NCBI RefSeq assembly: GCF_009455635.1
Contig: NZ_QPER01000001.1
Location: forward strand, 2,852,001-2,916,000
Length of the DNA stretch: 64,000 bases
DNA from: Paraburkholderia agricolaris
GTDB taxonomy: Bacteria; Pseudomonadota; Gammaproteobacteria; Burkholderiales; Burkholderiaceae
Reading direction: 5' to 3'
In this document: piece by piece, positions 9,707-18,554 of the stretch
Layout of the letters: each line of letters opens with the position of its first letter
Position numbering within the stretch: position 1 is the first letter of the stretch
Made by a program: the position numbers and the translations under genes
The notes under the pieces: generated by a model
The model's database searches: none
What the model was told of the DNA's origin: nothing
The model's input: the letters and a program-made list of their open reading frames with translations, nothing else

Positions 9707-11137
9707 ATGAACGACTCTTATCTGAACTTCGTCAATTCGCCCTTCGGCGCGCGCCTCGCGCGCTCGCTGGGCTTACCGAAGCCTGAGGTCCTGCGCCGCT
9801 ATCGGGCGGACCGGCCCGAGTTCGACGGCCTGATCGCGATCGGCGCGGGCCGCGAACCGCATCTGCTCGACGCGCTCGCGAATCTCGTGGCGAGCGTCGG
9901 CATGACCAGCGTCGCGCATGAAAGCGCCGGGCTGTGGGTGCCGCTCGCGAATCGCCATGGTCTGATGACGGGCCGTTTCGAGGCAGCGGAGCCCGGTTCG
10001 CAGGGCAAGCTCGCCGCCCTGCTGTTCGATGCGAGCGGCATCGAAGACAGCAGCCAGCTCGAACCGCTGCATGGTTTCTTCCACGATACGCTGCGCTCGC
10101 TTGGCAAGTGCGGCCGCATTGTCGTGCTGGGCCGGCCGCCGGAAGCCTGCGCGAACCCGCGCCAATGGACCGCACAACGCGCGCTTGAGGGTCTCGTGCG
10201 TTCGCTCGGCAAGGAAGCGCGGCGCGGCATTACCGCGAATCTCGTCTATGTGGAAAAAGGTGCCGAGCACGGTATCGAAGCGACGCTGCGATTCTTTCTG
10301 TCGCCGCGTTCCGCGTATGTGTCGGGCCAGGTGGTACGGATCGGCGTGCCGGCTAGCACAGGAGCTGGGGCCGGGACCGCGGCCTGGCCGCCGTTCGACT
10401 GGAAACAACCGCTCGCGGGCCGGCGCGCCGTGGTCACCGGCGCCGCGCGCGGCATCGGCGCGTCGATTGCGGGCGTGCTCGCCGAGCAAGGCGCGCACGT
10501 GATCGGCATCGACATCCCTTCGGCACGCGAGGCGCTCGATTCGACCATGCGCCAGTTGAACGGCACCGCCCTCGCCTTCGACATCGCCGCGCCCGAAGCG
10601 CCCGCGCAGATCGCCGCGGCGCTCGACGAGCAAGGCGTGGATATCGTCGTGCATAACGCCGGCATCACCAAGGACAAAACCATCGCGAAGATGACCGACG
10701 CCGCGTGGCAAAGCGTAATCGACATCAACCTGTCCGCGCAGGAGCGGATCGACGACGCCCTGCTCGCAGCCGGTATCCTGCGCGACGGCGGCCGTATCAT
10801 CGGCGTGTCTTCGATCAGCGGTATTGCCGGCAATCTCGGCCAGACCAATTACGCCACCTCCAAAGCCGGTGTGATCGGGCGGGTGCAAAGCATGGCGCCG
10901 CATCTGCGCGCGCGCGGCATCACGATCAACGCGGTTGCGCCCGGCTTTATCGAAACGCAGATGACCGCGAAGATTCCGCTGACCATCCGCGAAGCCGGCC
11001 GCCGGATGAATTCGATGAGCCAGGGCGGCCAGCCGGTGGACGTGGCGCAGACCATCGCGTGGCTCGCGCATCCGGGATCGGCGGGCGTGAGCGGCCAGAT
11101 CGTGCGCGTGTGCGGACAAAGCCTGATTGGAGCATGA
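9707..11137 (+). CDS. Two-domain FabG-like 3-hydroxyacyl-CoA dehydrogenase (SDR)
   Basis: High-molecular-weight FabG of 476 residues. The N-terminal half (about 1-225) is a degenerate Rossmann-like domain without a clear nucleotide motif. The C-terminal half is a full short-chain dehydrogenase: TGAARGIGASIAG cofactor loop, NAG at VVHNAGITKD, catalytic serine at GVSSISGIAG and YATSK as Tyr/Lys pair. Mycobacterium tuberculosis FabG4 has this same two-domain build and lies beside a MaoC-type hydratase (HtdX), FadA2 and FadE5. Expected reaction: reversible oxidation of (R)-3-hydroxyacyl-CoA to 3-oxoacyl-CoA. The stop overlaps the next start (ATGA). ATG at 9707 is chosen for the family-like N-terminus MNDSYLNFVNSPFG. 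Confidence 0.87.
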   Translation: MNDSYLNFVNSPFGARLARSLGLPKPEVLRRYRADRPEFDGLIAIGAGREPHLLDALANLVASVGMTSVAHESAGLWVPLANRHGLMTGRFEAAEPGSQGKLAALLFDASGIEDSSQLEPLHGFFHDTLRSLGKCGRIVVLGRPPEACANPRQWTAQRALEGLVRSLGKEARRGITANLVYVEKGAEHGIEATLRFFLSPRSAYVSGQVVRIGVPASTGAGAGTAAWPPFDWKQPLAGRRAVVTGAARGIGASIAGVLAEQGAHVIGIDIPSAREALDSTMRQLNGTALAFDIAAPEAPAQIAAALDEQGVDIVVHNAGITKDKTIAKMTDAAWQSVIDINLSAQERIDDALLAAGILRDGGRIIGVSSISGIAGNLGQTNYATSKAGVIGRVQSMAPHLRARGITINAVAPGFIETQMTAKIPLTIREAGRRMNSMSQGGQPVDVAQTIAWLAHPGSAGVSGQIVRVCGQSLIGA

Positions 11138-12060
11138 GCATGGGTGAGCCGGGTGATCCGTTCCGGAGCGCTCACGCAGCGAGCGCGGGCCGTCCGAAGA
11201 CCGTCGTCATCGAACCTTTGCCCACGCCGGCGAAGCTGTATGGGCGCGCGTTGTCGGGCATCGTCAAACGCGGGCGCGAAGCGCACTTGCCGGCGTTGCG
11301 CCTCGTGCGCCCCGCCGTGACCCTGGACCCGGGGTCGATCTGGCGTTATTCGCAGGTCTGCGGCTTCATCCCCGAGCACGGCGTGCCGCTCACGTATCCG
11401 CATCTGCTGGCTTTCCCGCTGCATCTGCTGATGCTGACGGATCCGGCGTTTCCGTGGCCGGCGCTCGGCCTCGTGCATCTGGCGAACCACGTGCGGCTAC
11501 GCCGGCCGCTCACTTACAAGGACACGTTGCGCATCGAGGTGGAATTCGGTGCGCTGCTGCGTCACGACAAGGGTCAGGCGTTCGTGCTGCATACGCGCAT
11601 GTACCGCCGCGGTGAAGCAGTATGGGATGGCGACAGTGTCTATCTGAAACGCGGCGTGCCGGCGAGCGGCAGCCGGCTCGATCCGCTGGAACTCGCACCC
11701 GATGGGCTGGAACGCATCTCGCGCTGGCAACTGCCGCCGCAGCTGGGGCGCGACTATGCGCGTGCGTCCGGCGACTACAACCCGATTCACCTGAGCGCGC
11801 TATCCGCGAAGGTATTCGGCTTTCCGCGCGCCATTGCACATGGCATGTGGACGCTGGCGCGCGCCGCCGCCGCGCTGCAACCGCCAAAGCCGCTCGCCGA
11901 AGCCACGCTCTCCGCCGAATTCAAAGTGCCGATGCTGCTGCCCGGCGAAGCGACGCTGTGGAGCGCATCGCCTTCGCTGATCGAGCGCGACATCGAGGTA
12001 CGCGACATTGCCGGGGAAAAACCGCATTTGCGCGGCCGCATGCAATGGAAACTGCTATGA
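11134..12060 (+). CDS. MaoC-family (R)-specific enoyl-CoA hydratase
   Basis: Double hot-dog hydratase of 308 residues. The C-terminal MaoC signature YARASGDYNPIHLS followed by FGFPRAIAHGMWT carries the Asp/His hydratase dyad (about residues 210-240). The N-terminal half is a second, non-catalytic hot-dog fold. The reaction is addition of water to trans-2-enoyl-CoA to give the (R)-3-hydroxy product. Translation is coupled to the FabG-like gene through ATGA at 11134-11137; the frame is open further upstream but that stretch lies inside the previous gene. The pairing with an SDR suggests a joint hydratase/dehydrogenase step. Confidence 0.85.
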   Translation: MSMGEPGDPFRSAHAASAGRPKTVVIEPLPTPAKLYGRALSGIVKRGREAHLPALRLVRPAVTLDPGSIWRYSQVCGFIPEHGVPLTYPHLLAFPLHLLMLTDPAFPWPALGLVHLANHVRLRRPLTYKDTLRIEVEFGALLRHDKGQAFVLHTRMYRRGEAVWDGDSVYLKRGVPASGSRLDPLELAPDGLERISRWQLPPQLGRDYARASGDYNPIHLSALSAKVFGFPRAIAHGMWTLARAAAALQPPKPLAEATLSAEFKVPMLLPGEATLWSASPSLIERDIEVRDIAGEKPHLRGRMQWKLL

Positions 12061-12161
12061 CACGCCAACCTGACCGGACCGTACCGGCGCGTCACCTCGC
12101 TCGCACCGGCTGCACTATCCGCACAATCCGATAACCAGAGAACGATCCAAAGGAGCCGAGC

Positions 12162-13463
12162 ATGTCCAACCCGCAGCCCGCCGTGCGCCGCGTCGCCATC
12201 ATCGGCGGCAACCGGATTCCGTTTGCCCGCTCGAACACCGCTTACGCGACCGCGTCGAATCAGGACATGCTGACCTTCACGCTGCAAGGCCTGATCGACC
12301 GCTATAACCTGCACGGCGAACGCCTGGGCGAAGTCGCAGCGGGCGCCGTCATCAAGCACTCGCGCGACTTCAATCTGACGCGCGAAGCGGTGCTGTCCAC
12401 CACGCTTGCGAAGGAAACGCCGGCCTATGACGTGCAGCAGGCCTGCGGCACCGGGTTGGAAGCGGCCATTCTGGTTGCCAACAAAATCGCCCTCGGACAG
12501 ATCGAAGCGGGGATCGCGGGCGGTGTCGACACGACCTCCGATGCGCCGATCGGCGTCAACGAACGCATGCGCAAGATCCTGCTCGAGGCGAATCGCGGCA
12601 AAAGCACCGGCCAACGTGTCGGCGCGCTGGCCAAGCTGCGGCCGGGCATGTTTTTCAAACCGCTGTTGCCTCGTAACGGCGAGCCGCGCACCGGGCTTTC
12701 GATGGGCGAGCATTGCGAACTGATGGCCAAGCGCTGGAACATCTCGCGCGAAGCGCAGGACGTGCTCGCTTACGACAGCCACCGCAAGCTCAGCGAGGCG
12801 TATGCGCGCGGCTTCCTTAACGATCTGATGACGCCGTACCGTGGCCTTGCGCGTGACAACAATCTGCGCTCCGACCTGACGCTCGAAAAACTCGCCGGTC
12901 TGAAGCCGGTATTCGATCGCGACGCCGGCACGCTGACGGCCGGCAATTCCACGCCGCTGACCGACGGCGCCTCCGCCGTGCTGCTGGCAAGCGAAGAATG
13001 GGCGGCCAGACATGGGCTGCCGGTGCTGGCGTATCTGAGCTGGTCCGAAACCGCCGCCGTCGACTTTTTCGACAAGAAAGAAGGCCTGCTGATGGCGCCC
13101 GCCTATGCGGTGCCGCGTATGCTGGCGCGCGCCGGGCTCACCTTGCAGGACTTCGACTTGTATGAAATTCACGAAGCCTTCGCAGCGCAGGTGTTGTGCA
13201 CGCTCACAGCGTGGCAGGATGACGAATATTGCCGAACGCAACTCGGCTTGCCGGGGCCACTCGGCGCGATCGATCGGGCAAAATTGAATGTGAACGGCAG
13301 CTCGCTCGCTACCGGCCATCCGTTTGCGGCGACGGGTGGCCGCATCGTCGCGGGACTCGCGAAAATGCTGGCGCAACTCGACAAGCCGGCCGGCACGGCA
13401 CGCGGGCTGATCTCGATCTGCGCCGCGGGCGGCCAGGGCGTGGTGGCGATTCTAGAACGCTGA
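12162..13463 (+). CDS. Acetyl-CoA C-acyltransferase (thiolase, FadI/FadA2 type)
   Basis: Thiolytic cleavage of 3-oxoacyl-CoA to acetyl-CoA and a shortened acyl-CoA. 433 residues, close to FadI (436). The nucleophile is Cys95 in QQACGTGLEA, with His386 in ATGHPFAATGGR and Cys420 in ICAAGGQG completing the thiolase triad. The middle contains GVDTTSDAPIGVNERM, shared with FadI-type rather than PhaA-type thiolases. The start has AAAGGAG upstream. It sits 101 bp after the MaoC gene and is likely in the same operon. The lack of a FadJ/FadB partner next to it is unusual for a FadI. Confidence 0.88.
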   Translation: MSNPQPAVRRVAIIGGNRIPFARSNTAYATASNQDMLTFTLQGLIDRYNLHGERLGEVAAGAVIKHSRDFNLTREAVLSTTLAKETPAYDVQQACGTGLEAAILVANKIALGQIEAGIAGGVDTTSDAPIGVNERMRKILLEANRGKSTGQRVGALAKLRPGMFFKPLLPRNGEPRTGLSMGEHCELMAKRWNISREAQDVLAYDSHRKLSEAYARGFLNDLMTPYRGLARDNNLRSDLTLEKLAGLKPVFDRDAGTLTAGNSTPLTDGASAVLLASEEWAARHGLPVLAYLSWSETAAVDFFDKKEGLLMAPAYAVPRMLARAGLTLQDFDLYEIHEAFAAQVLCTLTAWQDDEYCRTQLGLPGPLGAIDRAKLNVNGSSLATGHPFAATGGRIVAGLAKMLAQLDKPAGTARGLISICAAGGQGVVAILER

Positions 13464-13608
13464 GCGTCGTGCTTCAGTGAATGCCCTGTTTCGAAGCTTG
13501 CTGCAATGAGCGCGCTGCTTATTGCTTTCATTGCTGCTTTGATGACTGCATGACTGGCTGTAAAGCCAGCACACAAACAGATGAAGCCCCGGCTTCAGGA
13601 GACGACCG

Positions 13609-15426
13609 ATGACCCAGCCCACGCAAACCCAGTTCTCGTCCGCCGCCGTATCCACAGCGCCCGCGCATACGGCGGACCAGGCGCCCGGTCAAACGCCTGG
13701 ACAGGCGACAAATCATGCGCCCAACACCGACGGCATCTGGTACGCGTCGTATCCGGCCGACGTGCCTCATGAGATCGACGTCAACCAGTACGAATCCGTC
13801 GTGCAGTTCTTCGACGAATGTATTGCGCAGTTCCGCGAGCGCGTCGCGTACGTGAGCGTCGGCGCGGACATGACCTATGGCGAACTCGGCCGCAAGGCCG
13901 CGGCATTCGCCGCGTATCTGCAAGGCATCGGCGTGAAATCCGGCGAGCGCGTCGCGATCATGCTGCCGAACACGTTTCAGTATCCGGTGTCGCTGTTCGG
14001 TGTGCTGAAAGCCGGCGGCGTGGTCGTCAACGTCAATCCGCTCTATACGGTGCGCGAGCTTGCGCATCAGTTGAAGGACAGCGGCGCGCAAACCATCATC
14101 GTGTTCGAGAACTTTGCGAAGACCGTTGAGGATGCGTTGCCCGGCACCAAGGTGCAGAACGTGATCGTGACGGGTCTGGGCGATCTGCTCGCCGACGGTC
14201 TGAATCTGAAGGGGCGTCTGCTCAATTTCATGCTGCGCCACGTCAAGAAGATGGTGCCGCCGTACAACCTGCCGAAAGCGGTGCCGCTGCTCGACGCGCT
14301 TTCGATCGGTTACACGCGGCCGCTGACACCCGTGCACCCCACTCACAACGACATCGCCTTCCTGCAATACACCGGCGGCACCACCGGCGTGGCCAAAGGT
14401 GCGATGCTCACGCACAAGAACATCATCGCCAACCTGTTGCAGGCAAAAGCGTGGTCCGAAGGCCAGTTGAGCGGCGAGATCGAAACAGTGCTGACACCGC
14501 TGCCGCTCTATCACATCTATTCGCTGACCGTGAACGCGTTGATCTTCATGGGACTCGGCGGACGCAATATTCTGATCGCCAATCCGCGCGACATGAAGCG
14601 CGTGATGATGATCATCCGTCACGAGAAATTCACCGGCATGACGGCCGTCAACACACTCTACAACGCGTTCCTCGATAACGAGGAGTTCTGCAAACGTGAT
14701 TTCTCGAACCTGAAGCTCGCGATGGCCGGCGGCATGGCCACGCAGAAGTCGGTCGCCGATCGATTCAAGGCGGTCACCGGCAAGCCGATCATCGAAGGCT
14801 ATGGGCTGACCGAGTGCTCGCCGATCGTCTCGATGAATCCCGTGGATCTCACCAATCTGCGCGACTTCGAAGGCTCGATCGGTCTGCCCGCGCCGTCCAC
14901 GCAGGTGCGCTTCAGGAAAGACGACGGCACGTGGGCCAACATCGGTGAAGCGGGCGAGCTGTGCGTGAAGGGGCCACAGGTCATGAAAGGCTACTGGAAT
15001 CGCCCGGAAGAAACCGCCAAGGCAATCGACGACGACGGCTGGCTTGCCACCGGCGACATCGGTGTGATGGACTCGCGCGGCTTCATCCGTTTGATCGACA
15101 GGAAGAAAGACATGATCCTGGTGTCGGGCTTTAACGTCTATCCGAACGAAGTCGAAGACGTGATCGCGACGCTTCCGGATGTGCGCGAAGTCGCCGCAAT
15201 CGGCGTGCCCGATGAAGCGCAAGGCGAACGGGTGAAGGTGTTTATCGTCAAGCGCAATCCGGCGCTGACCGCGGAACAGGTGATCGCTCACTGCCGCAAG
15301 AATCTCACGGGGTACAAGGTGCCGAAGCTCGTCGAGTTTCGCGACGAGCTGCCGCAAACCAATGTCGGCAAGATTCTGCGCCGCGCGCTGCGCGACGAGG
15401 AACTCGCGAAGCAAAAACCTGCCTGA
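13609..15426 (+). CDS. fadD: Long-chain fatty acid-CoA ligase
   Basis: Activates fatty acids to acyl-CoA via an acyl-AMP. 605 residues. The P-loop YTGGTTGVAKGAMLTHKN is near residues 254-271, GYGLTECSP near 399-407, and the hinge/fatty-acid signature region includes GDIGVMDSRGFIRLIDRKKD. The C-terminal lysine motif QTNVGKILRRAL is present. It carries an extended 40-residue Ala/Thr/Pro-rich N-terminus. The start at 13609 has CAGGAGACG. It feeds the fadE/MaoC/SDR/thiolase set just upstream, 145 bp after the thiolase gene. Confidence 0.92.
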   Translation: MTQPTQTQFSSAAVSTAPAHTADQAPGQTPGQATNHAPNTDGIWYASYPADVPHEIDVNQYESVVQFFDECIAQFRERVAYVSVGADMTYGELGRKAAAFAAYLQGIGVKSGERVAIMLPNTFQYPVSLFGVLKAGGVVVNVNPLYTVRELAHQLKDSGAQTIIVFENFAKTVEDALPGTKVQNVIVTGLGDLLADGLNLKGRLLNFMLRHVKKMVPPYNLPKAVPLLDALSIGYTRPLTPVHPTHNDIAFLQYTGGTTGVAKGAMLTHKNIIANLLQAKAWSEGQLSGEIETVLTPLPLYHIYSLTVNALIFMGLGGRNILIANPRDMKRVMMIIRHEKFTGMTAVNTLYNAFLDNEEFCKRDFSNLKLAMAGGMATQKSVADRFKAVTGKPIIEGYGLTECSPIVSMNPVDLTNLRDFEGSIGLPAPSTQVRFRKDDGTWANIGEAGELCVKGPQVMKGYWNRPEETAKAIDDDGWLATGDIGVMDSRGFIRLIDRKKDMILVSGFNVYPNEVEDVIATLPDVREVAAIGVPDEAQGERVKVFIVKRNPALTAEQVIAHCRKNLTGYKVPKLVEFRDELPQTNVGKILRRALRDEELAKQKPA

Positions 15427-15473
15427 CAGGCTAGGCGTGCGCTATCACGCCGGCCATCCTTTCGGAGAGATTC

Positions 15474-16496
15474 ATGAAGCACAGCACGTCCTCAGACTTG
15501 AACCGCTCGTCGGTCTTCATGCGTCTCACTCGTTTTTCATCGGCGGCCACCCCGTTGGGGGCCTCCCTGACTGCTTCATTACGTACGCTTTCATCTCGTG
15601 GACTGCTGATCGGTGCGCTGGCGGCCAGCGCCGCCATGCTCGCGCCGCCGACGTTCGCGCAGAACGACGACACCCCGCCCGCGCTCGATACCGCCAGTGC
15701 CGTGAAGGCGCCCACCACGCCGTCCTCGCAGGTCGGCAAGCTTACGCTCGATCAGCAGGTCAAGTGGCTGCGCGCCGCGCAACAAAGCGGCGCCATGGAG
15801 AAGCTCGACGACGCACAACTGGTCGCCCTGTTCCAGTCGCTCGATCCGCTTGCGCTGCCGCGTTACATCAAGGAAGGGCCGAACGGCTACCCGTCTTACG
15901 AGTTCGTCATGTCACGCTCGGAACGCATTCACGGTCAATGGCCCGACAAGCCCGATCATATGCTGGTGCGCTTAGCCCACGATCCGCTGCGAATCTACGC
16001 GAAGTGGCTGCCCGACGGCGCGCACGCCGGCCAGGAAATCATCTACGACGAATCCAAACGCACCGACGAAATGTACGGTCATCTCGGCGGCATCATGAAT
16101 GTGATGCCGCTATGGACCTCAGTGACCGGCGCCCTCGCCCGTGCGCAGTCGAACCACCAGGTGCGCGATCTCGGCACCGAGTACATTGCCAACCAGTACC
16201 TTGCCGAAGGCAAGAAATATATCGAGGCCGGCTTGCCGCGCTCGACCCAGGTGGAAGTAAAAACGATCGACGGCGTGCGCGTGGTTGCCTTCACCTTTGA
16301 AACGCCGACCGGTCAGCCGCAGTTCTATGCGAAGAAAGAAACACTCGGGCTCGATCTGCGGCATCCGTATTTCCGTACCGTCGAGTCCTATAACAACGAC
16401 GGCAAGATCTTCGAGAAGATCGTCTTCGAAAGCATCACGCCTAAAACCTTCGACGACTCGACCTTCGATCCGAACAACAAGGCCTATAAGTTCTAG
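15474..16496 (+). CDS. DUF1571-containing exported protein
   Basis: 340 residues with a long N-terminal leader: a polar stretch, then a hydrophobic segment (about residues 43-60) ending in PPTFAQ, a plausible signal peptidase I site. The mature part matches DUF1571 as I recall it (EFVMSRSERIHGQWPDKPDHMLVRL and a second half with YFRTVESYNNDG). The function of the family is unknown; lipoprotein-carrier-like folds have been suggested for similar proteins, but nothing here proves it. ATG at 15474 has GGAGAG. It is 47 bp after fadD, so it may be co-transcribed. Its stop overlaps the convergent gene's stop within a CTAG. Confidence 0.75.
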   Translation: MKHSTSSDLNRSSVFMRLTRFSSAATPLGASLTASLRTLSSRGLLIGALAASAAMLAPPTFAQNDDTPPALDTASAVKAPTTPSSQVGKLTLDQQVKWLRAAQQSGAMEKLDDAQLVALFQSLDPLALPRYIKEGPNGYPSYEFVMSRSERIHGQWPDKPDHMLVRLAHDPLRIYAKWLPDGAHAGQEIIYDESKRTDEMYGHLGGIMNVMPLWTSVTGALARAQSNHQVRDLGTEYIANQYLAEGKKYIEAGLPRSTQVEVKTIDGVRVVAFTFETPTGQPQFYAKKETLGLDLRHPYFRTVESYNNDGKIFEKIVFESITPKTFDDSTFDPNNKAYKF

Positions 16497-16909
16497 CGGA
16501 TAAAGCGCGGCGTCAGCACGAAAGTGACATGCCCAACCTGCGCAATGGGCCCCGCACCCTGCTCGCTGCCACGCTCGACCATCTGGCCTACGCGGATGGC
16601 AAGCTGCTTGAGCACGAAGTAATCGGACGCGCGTGTGAAACCGATCAACGACGCGGGCGATTGCGCTGACGTTTGCCTGAGACGCGGCGCCAGGGTGGTG
16701 TACCAGAGCACGCCGATATCGTCGCCCGTTTCGAAGACAGGCAGCTTCATCTGCGCGACGTAGTCGGCGAATGCGGGGCCGCCCGCAAGGGTGGAATCGA
16801 TCACCGCAAGCGTATCGCGGCGAGCGGCTGCCTGCGCGAGCCACGGCCACACACCGCCTGCCGCGCTCGAAAGCCATGCGCCGGTCATCATGAAAGCGCG
16901 TCGGTCCAT
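16493..16909 (-). CDS. Small exported protein with twin-arginine-like leader
   Basis: 138 residues, not recognised. The leader begins MDRRAFMMTGAWLSSAAGG and runs into a hydrophobic stretch ending near AQAAARR, which resembles a Tat signal (RRxFM) or a Sec signal. The mature part has mixed polar composition without Cys pairs or haem motifs. It follows the flavoenzyme gene by 4 bp on the same strand, so the two are translationally linked. In p-cresol methylhydroxylase the neighbour of the flavoprotein is a cytochrome c; this protein has no CXXCH and cannot be that. A partner or accessory role for the oxidase is inferred only from position. Confidence 0.7.
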   Translation of the reverse strand: MDRRAFMMTGAWLSSAAGGVWPWLAQAAARRDTLAVIDSTLAGGPAFADYVAQMKLPVFETGDDIGVLWYTTLAPRLRQTSAQSPASLIGFTRASDYFVLKQLAIRVGQMVERGSEQGAGPIAQVGHVTFVLTPRFIR

Positions 16910-16913
16910 GATC

Positions 16914-18491
16914 TTAGGTGTAGCCTCGCCGGTCGCGCCACGCCGCCGGCCAGATGCCTTGCTTGCCCGGCGCGAGAATGCCGTTCGGGTCGAGTGCGTC
17001 CTTGATCGTTTCCGATAGCCGCAGCAACGCGCCGTCGTTGAAACTGTACTGCGCCGCGGCGAAATCCATATACGCGAGATGCGCGCGATATTCGCCGTAG
17101 CCCGCGGCGCGCGCATCGCTCATCAACGAACGCAGTAATGCACCGGCCTGCTCGACCTGGCTCGCGTCGTCGCGGTCGAAAATCGCTGCGAAAATGTGAT
17201 GCAGATGACGCATGCCCGCCGTAAAGCCGCCGTAGTAATCGAAGCCGTATTCCGCCGCACGCGTCTTGACCATCGTGTACTGGCGCAGCGCATCGCGTCC
17301 GCTCGCCGGACACACCGGTGCGAAATCCACATGGGCGCCCGCGCCGCCGCGCCAGTCGAGCATGCGAAACGCGCTCATCGCGGGGATGCCGGCCATATTG
17401 CGGTCGCCGCCCGCCGTGGGTTGCGCATCGCCCGCATAGCGAGCGGCCGAGAGTTTCGCCTGTGGCACGTGGGCGAATGCGCGCTGCACGATCGCATAGT
17501 GCGCATCGATCAGTTCAGGCGTGCCGTATAGCGCGAAATGCAGATTCCAGCGGCCCACATTCAGCTTGTCGAGCATCGCCGCCACCGCGCTCTCGGGCAT
17601 CGCGCCCTTGCCTTCGTACCACTGTTGACGTGCCGACAATCCGGCGGCCCGGCGCAACCCGCCCTCGATCACGGCGTGATTGCGGATCGTTTCATCGAGC
17701 CGCAATGGCCGCAGAATATCGACGATCGTTTCGAGATCCGCTTCGTGTCGAAACTGGATTTCGCCGAGCAGATACGCGGGCGGCGCCGGCATCAGCCAGA
17801 CGCCGAGCTTGGTGACGATGCCGTAGTTCGACTGCATGAACATCGCGTCGAAGGAAGGTCCATAGCCCGGTTGAAACAGTTGCCACGCGGTGCCGATTTC
17901 GATGCCACCCATGCCGGTGCGCAGCACGTCGCCGTTCGCGAGTACCACTTCCATGCCGCACTGCGCCGCCGCATGATCGCCGTACGCGGTATAGCCGAAG
18001 CCGCGCTCGAGCGTATTGCCGACTACGCTGCCCCAACCCGCCGCGGGCGGATCGACCCACAGCCTGTAGCCGTGTTCGCGCAGATGCGCGTACAGATCGA
18101 AGTAGCTGACACCCGGTTCGACCAGCGCGTAGGCAAGCGTCTCGTTCACTTCGATGATGCGGTTCATGCGCTGCAAATCGAGCACGACCGACCCCGCCAG
18201 TCGCGGCGCGGCGCCACCGTACGCGAAGTTGCGTCCGGTCGAGACCGTCCATAACGGAATGCGAAATTGATTGGCAATCCGCAACACTGCACGAATTTCG
18301 TCGACGGATGCGGGCAGCAGCGCGGCGGACGCCGAGAACGCTTCGCGCTCGCCGGGTGCGAACGGATCGAGATACGCGGCGAGCCCGGCGGCCGAAGTGA
18401 TCACCTGCGGCTCACCGAGAATCGCGCGCCAGCCCGCGAGCGCGCGATCGAACCCGGCGGCGGAAACCTTCGGCGGCAGGCTGCGCGTCAA
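16914..18491 (-). CDS. Vanillyl-alcohol-oxidase-family FAD oxidase (eugenol oxidase/4-cresol dehydrogenase type)
   Basis: 525-residue flavoenzyme. The PP-loop FAD domain (about 58-240) contains TVSTGRNFAYGG, GSVVGNTLERGFGYTAYGDH and CGMEVVLANGDVLRTGMGG, close to p-cresol methylhydroxylase and eugenol oxidase. The C-terminus has YGEYRAHLAYMD and DPNGILAPGKQGIW. His387 in GAGAHVDFAPVCP falls where eugenol oxidase has its covalent histidyl-FAD (His390), so an oxidase with bound FAD is likely. Substrates would be para-substituted phenols such as eugenol or vanillyl alcohol (inferred). No signal peptide. The start is TTG at 18491, preceded by AAGGGAG at good spacing. It lies downstream of an ECF-type promoter and a His-rich exported protein. 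Confidence 0.85.
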   Translation of the reverse strand: MTRSLPPKVSAAGFDRALAGWRAILGEPQVITSAAGLAAYLDPFAPGEREAFSASAALLPASVDEIRAVLRIANQFRIPLWTVSTGRNFAYGGAAPRLAGSVVLDLQRMNRIIEVNETLAYALVEPGVSYFDLYAHLREHGYRLWVDPPAAGWGSVVGNTLERGFGYTAYGDHAAAQCGMEVVLANGDVLRTGMGGIEIGTAWQLFQPGYGPSFDAMFMQSNYGIVTKLGVWLMPAPPAYLLGEIQFRHEADLETIVDILRPLRLDETIRNHAVIEGGLRRAAGLSARQQWYEGKGAMPESAVAAMLDKLNVGRWNLHFALYGTPELIDAHYAIVQRAFAHVPQAKLSAARYAGDAQPTAGGDRNMAGIPAMSAFRMLDWRGGAGAHVDFAPVCPASGRDALRQYTMVKTRAAEYGFDYYGGFTAGMRHLHHIFAAIFDRDDASQVEQAGALLRSLMSDARAAGYGEYRAHLAYMDFAAAQYSFNDGALLRLSETIKDALDPNGILAPGKQGIWPAAWRDRRGYT

Positions 18492-18554
18492 GGTATCTCC
18501 CTTGCGGCCAGGCGCGCAGGCGCAGGCACGGGCGTAGACGCAGACGCCGGCAAG

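Noticed and set aside
13528..15414. Minus-strand open frame of 628 codons opposite fadD
   Set aside because: Antisense to a full FadD with all motifs; the frame follows third-position GC bias.
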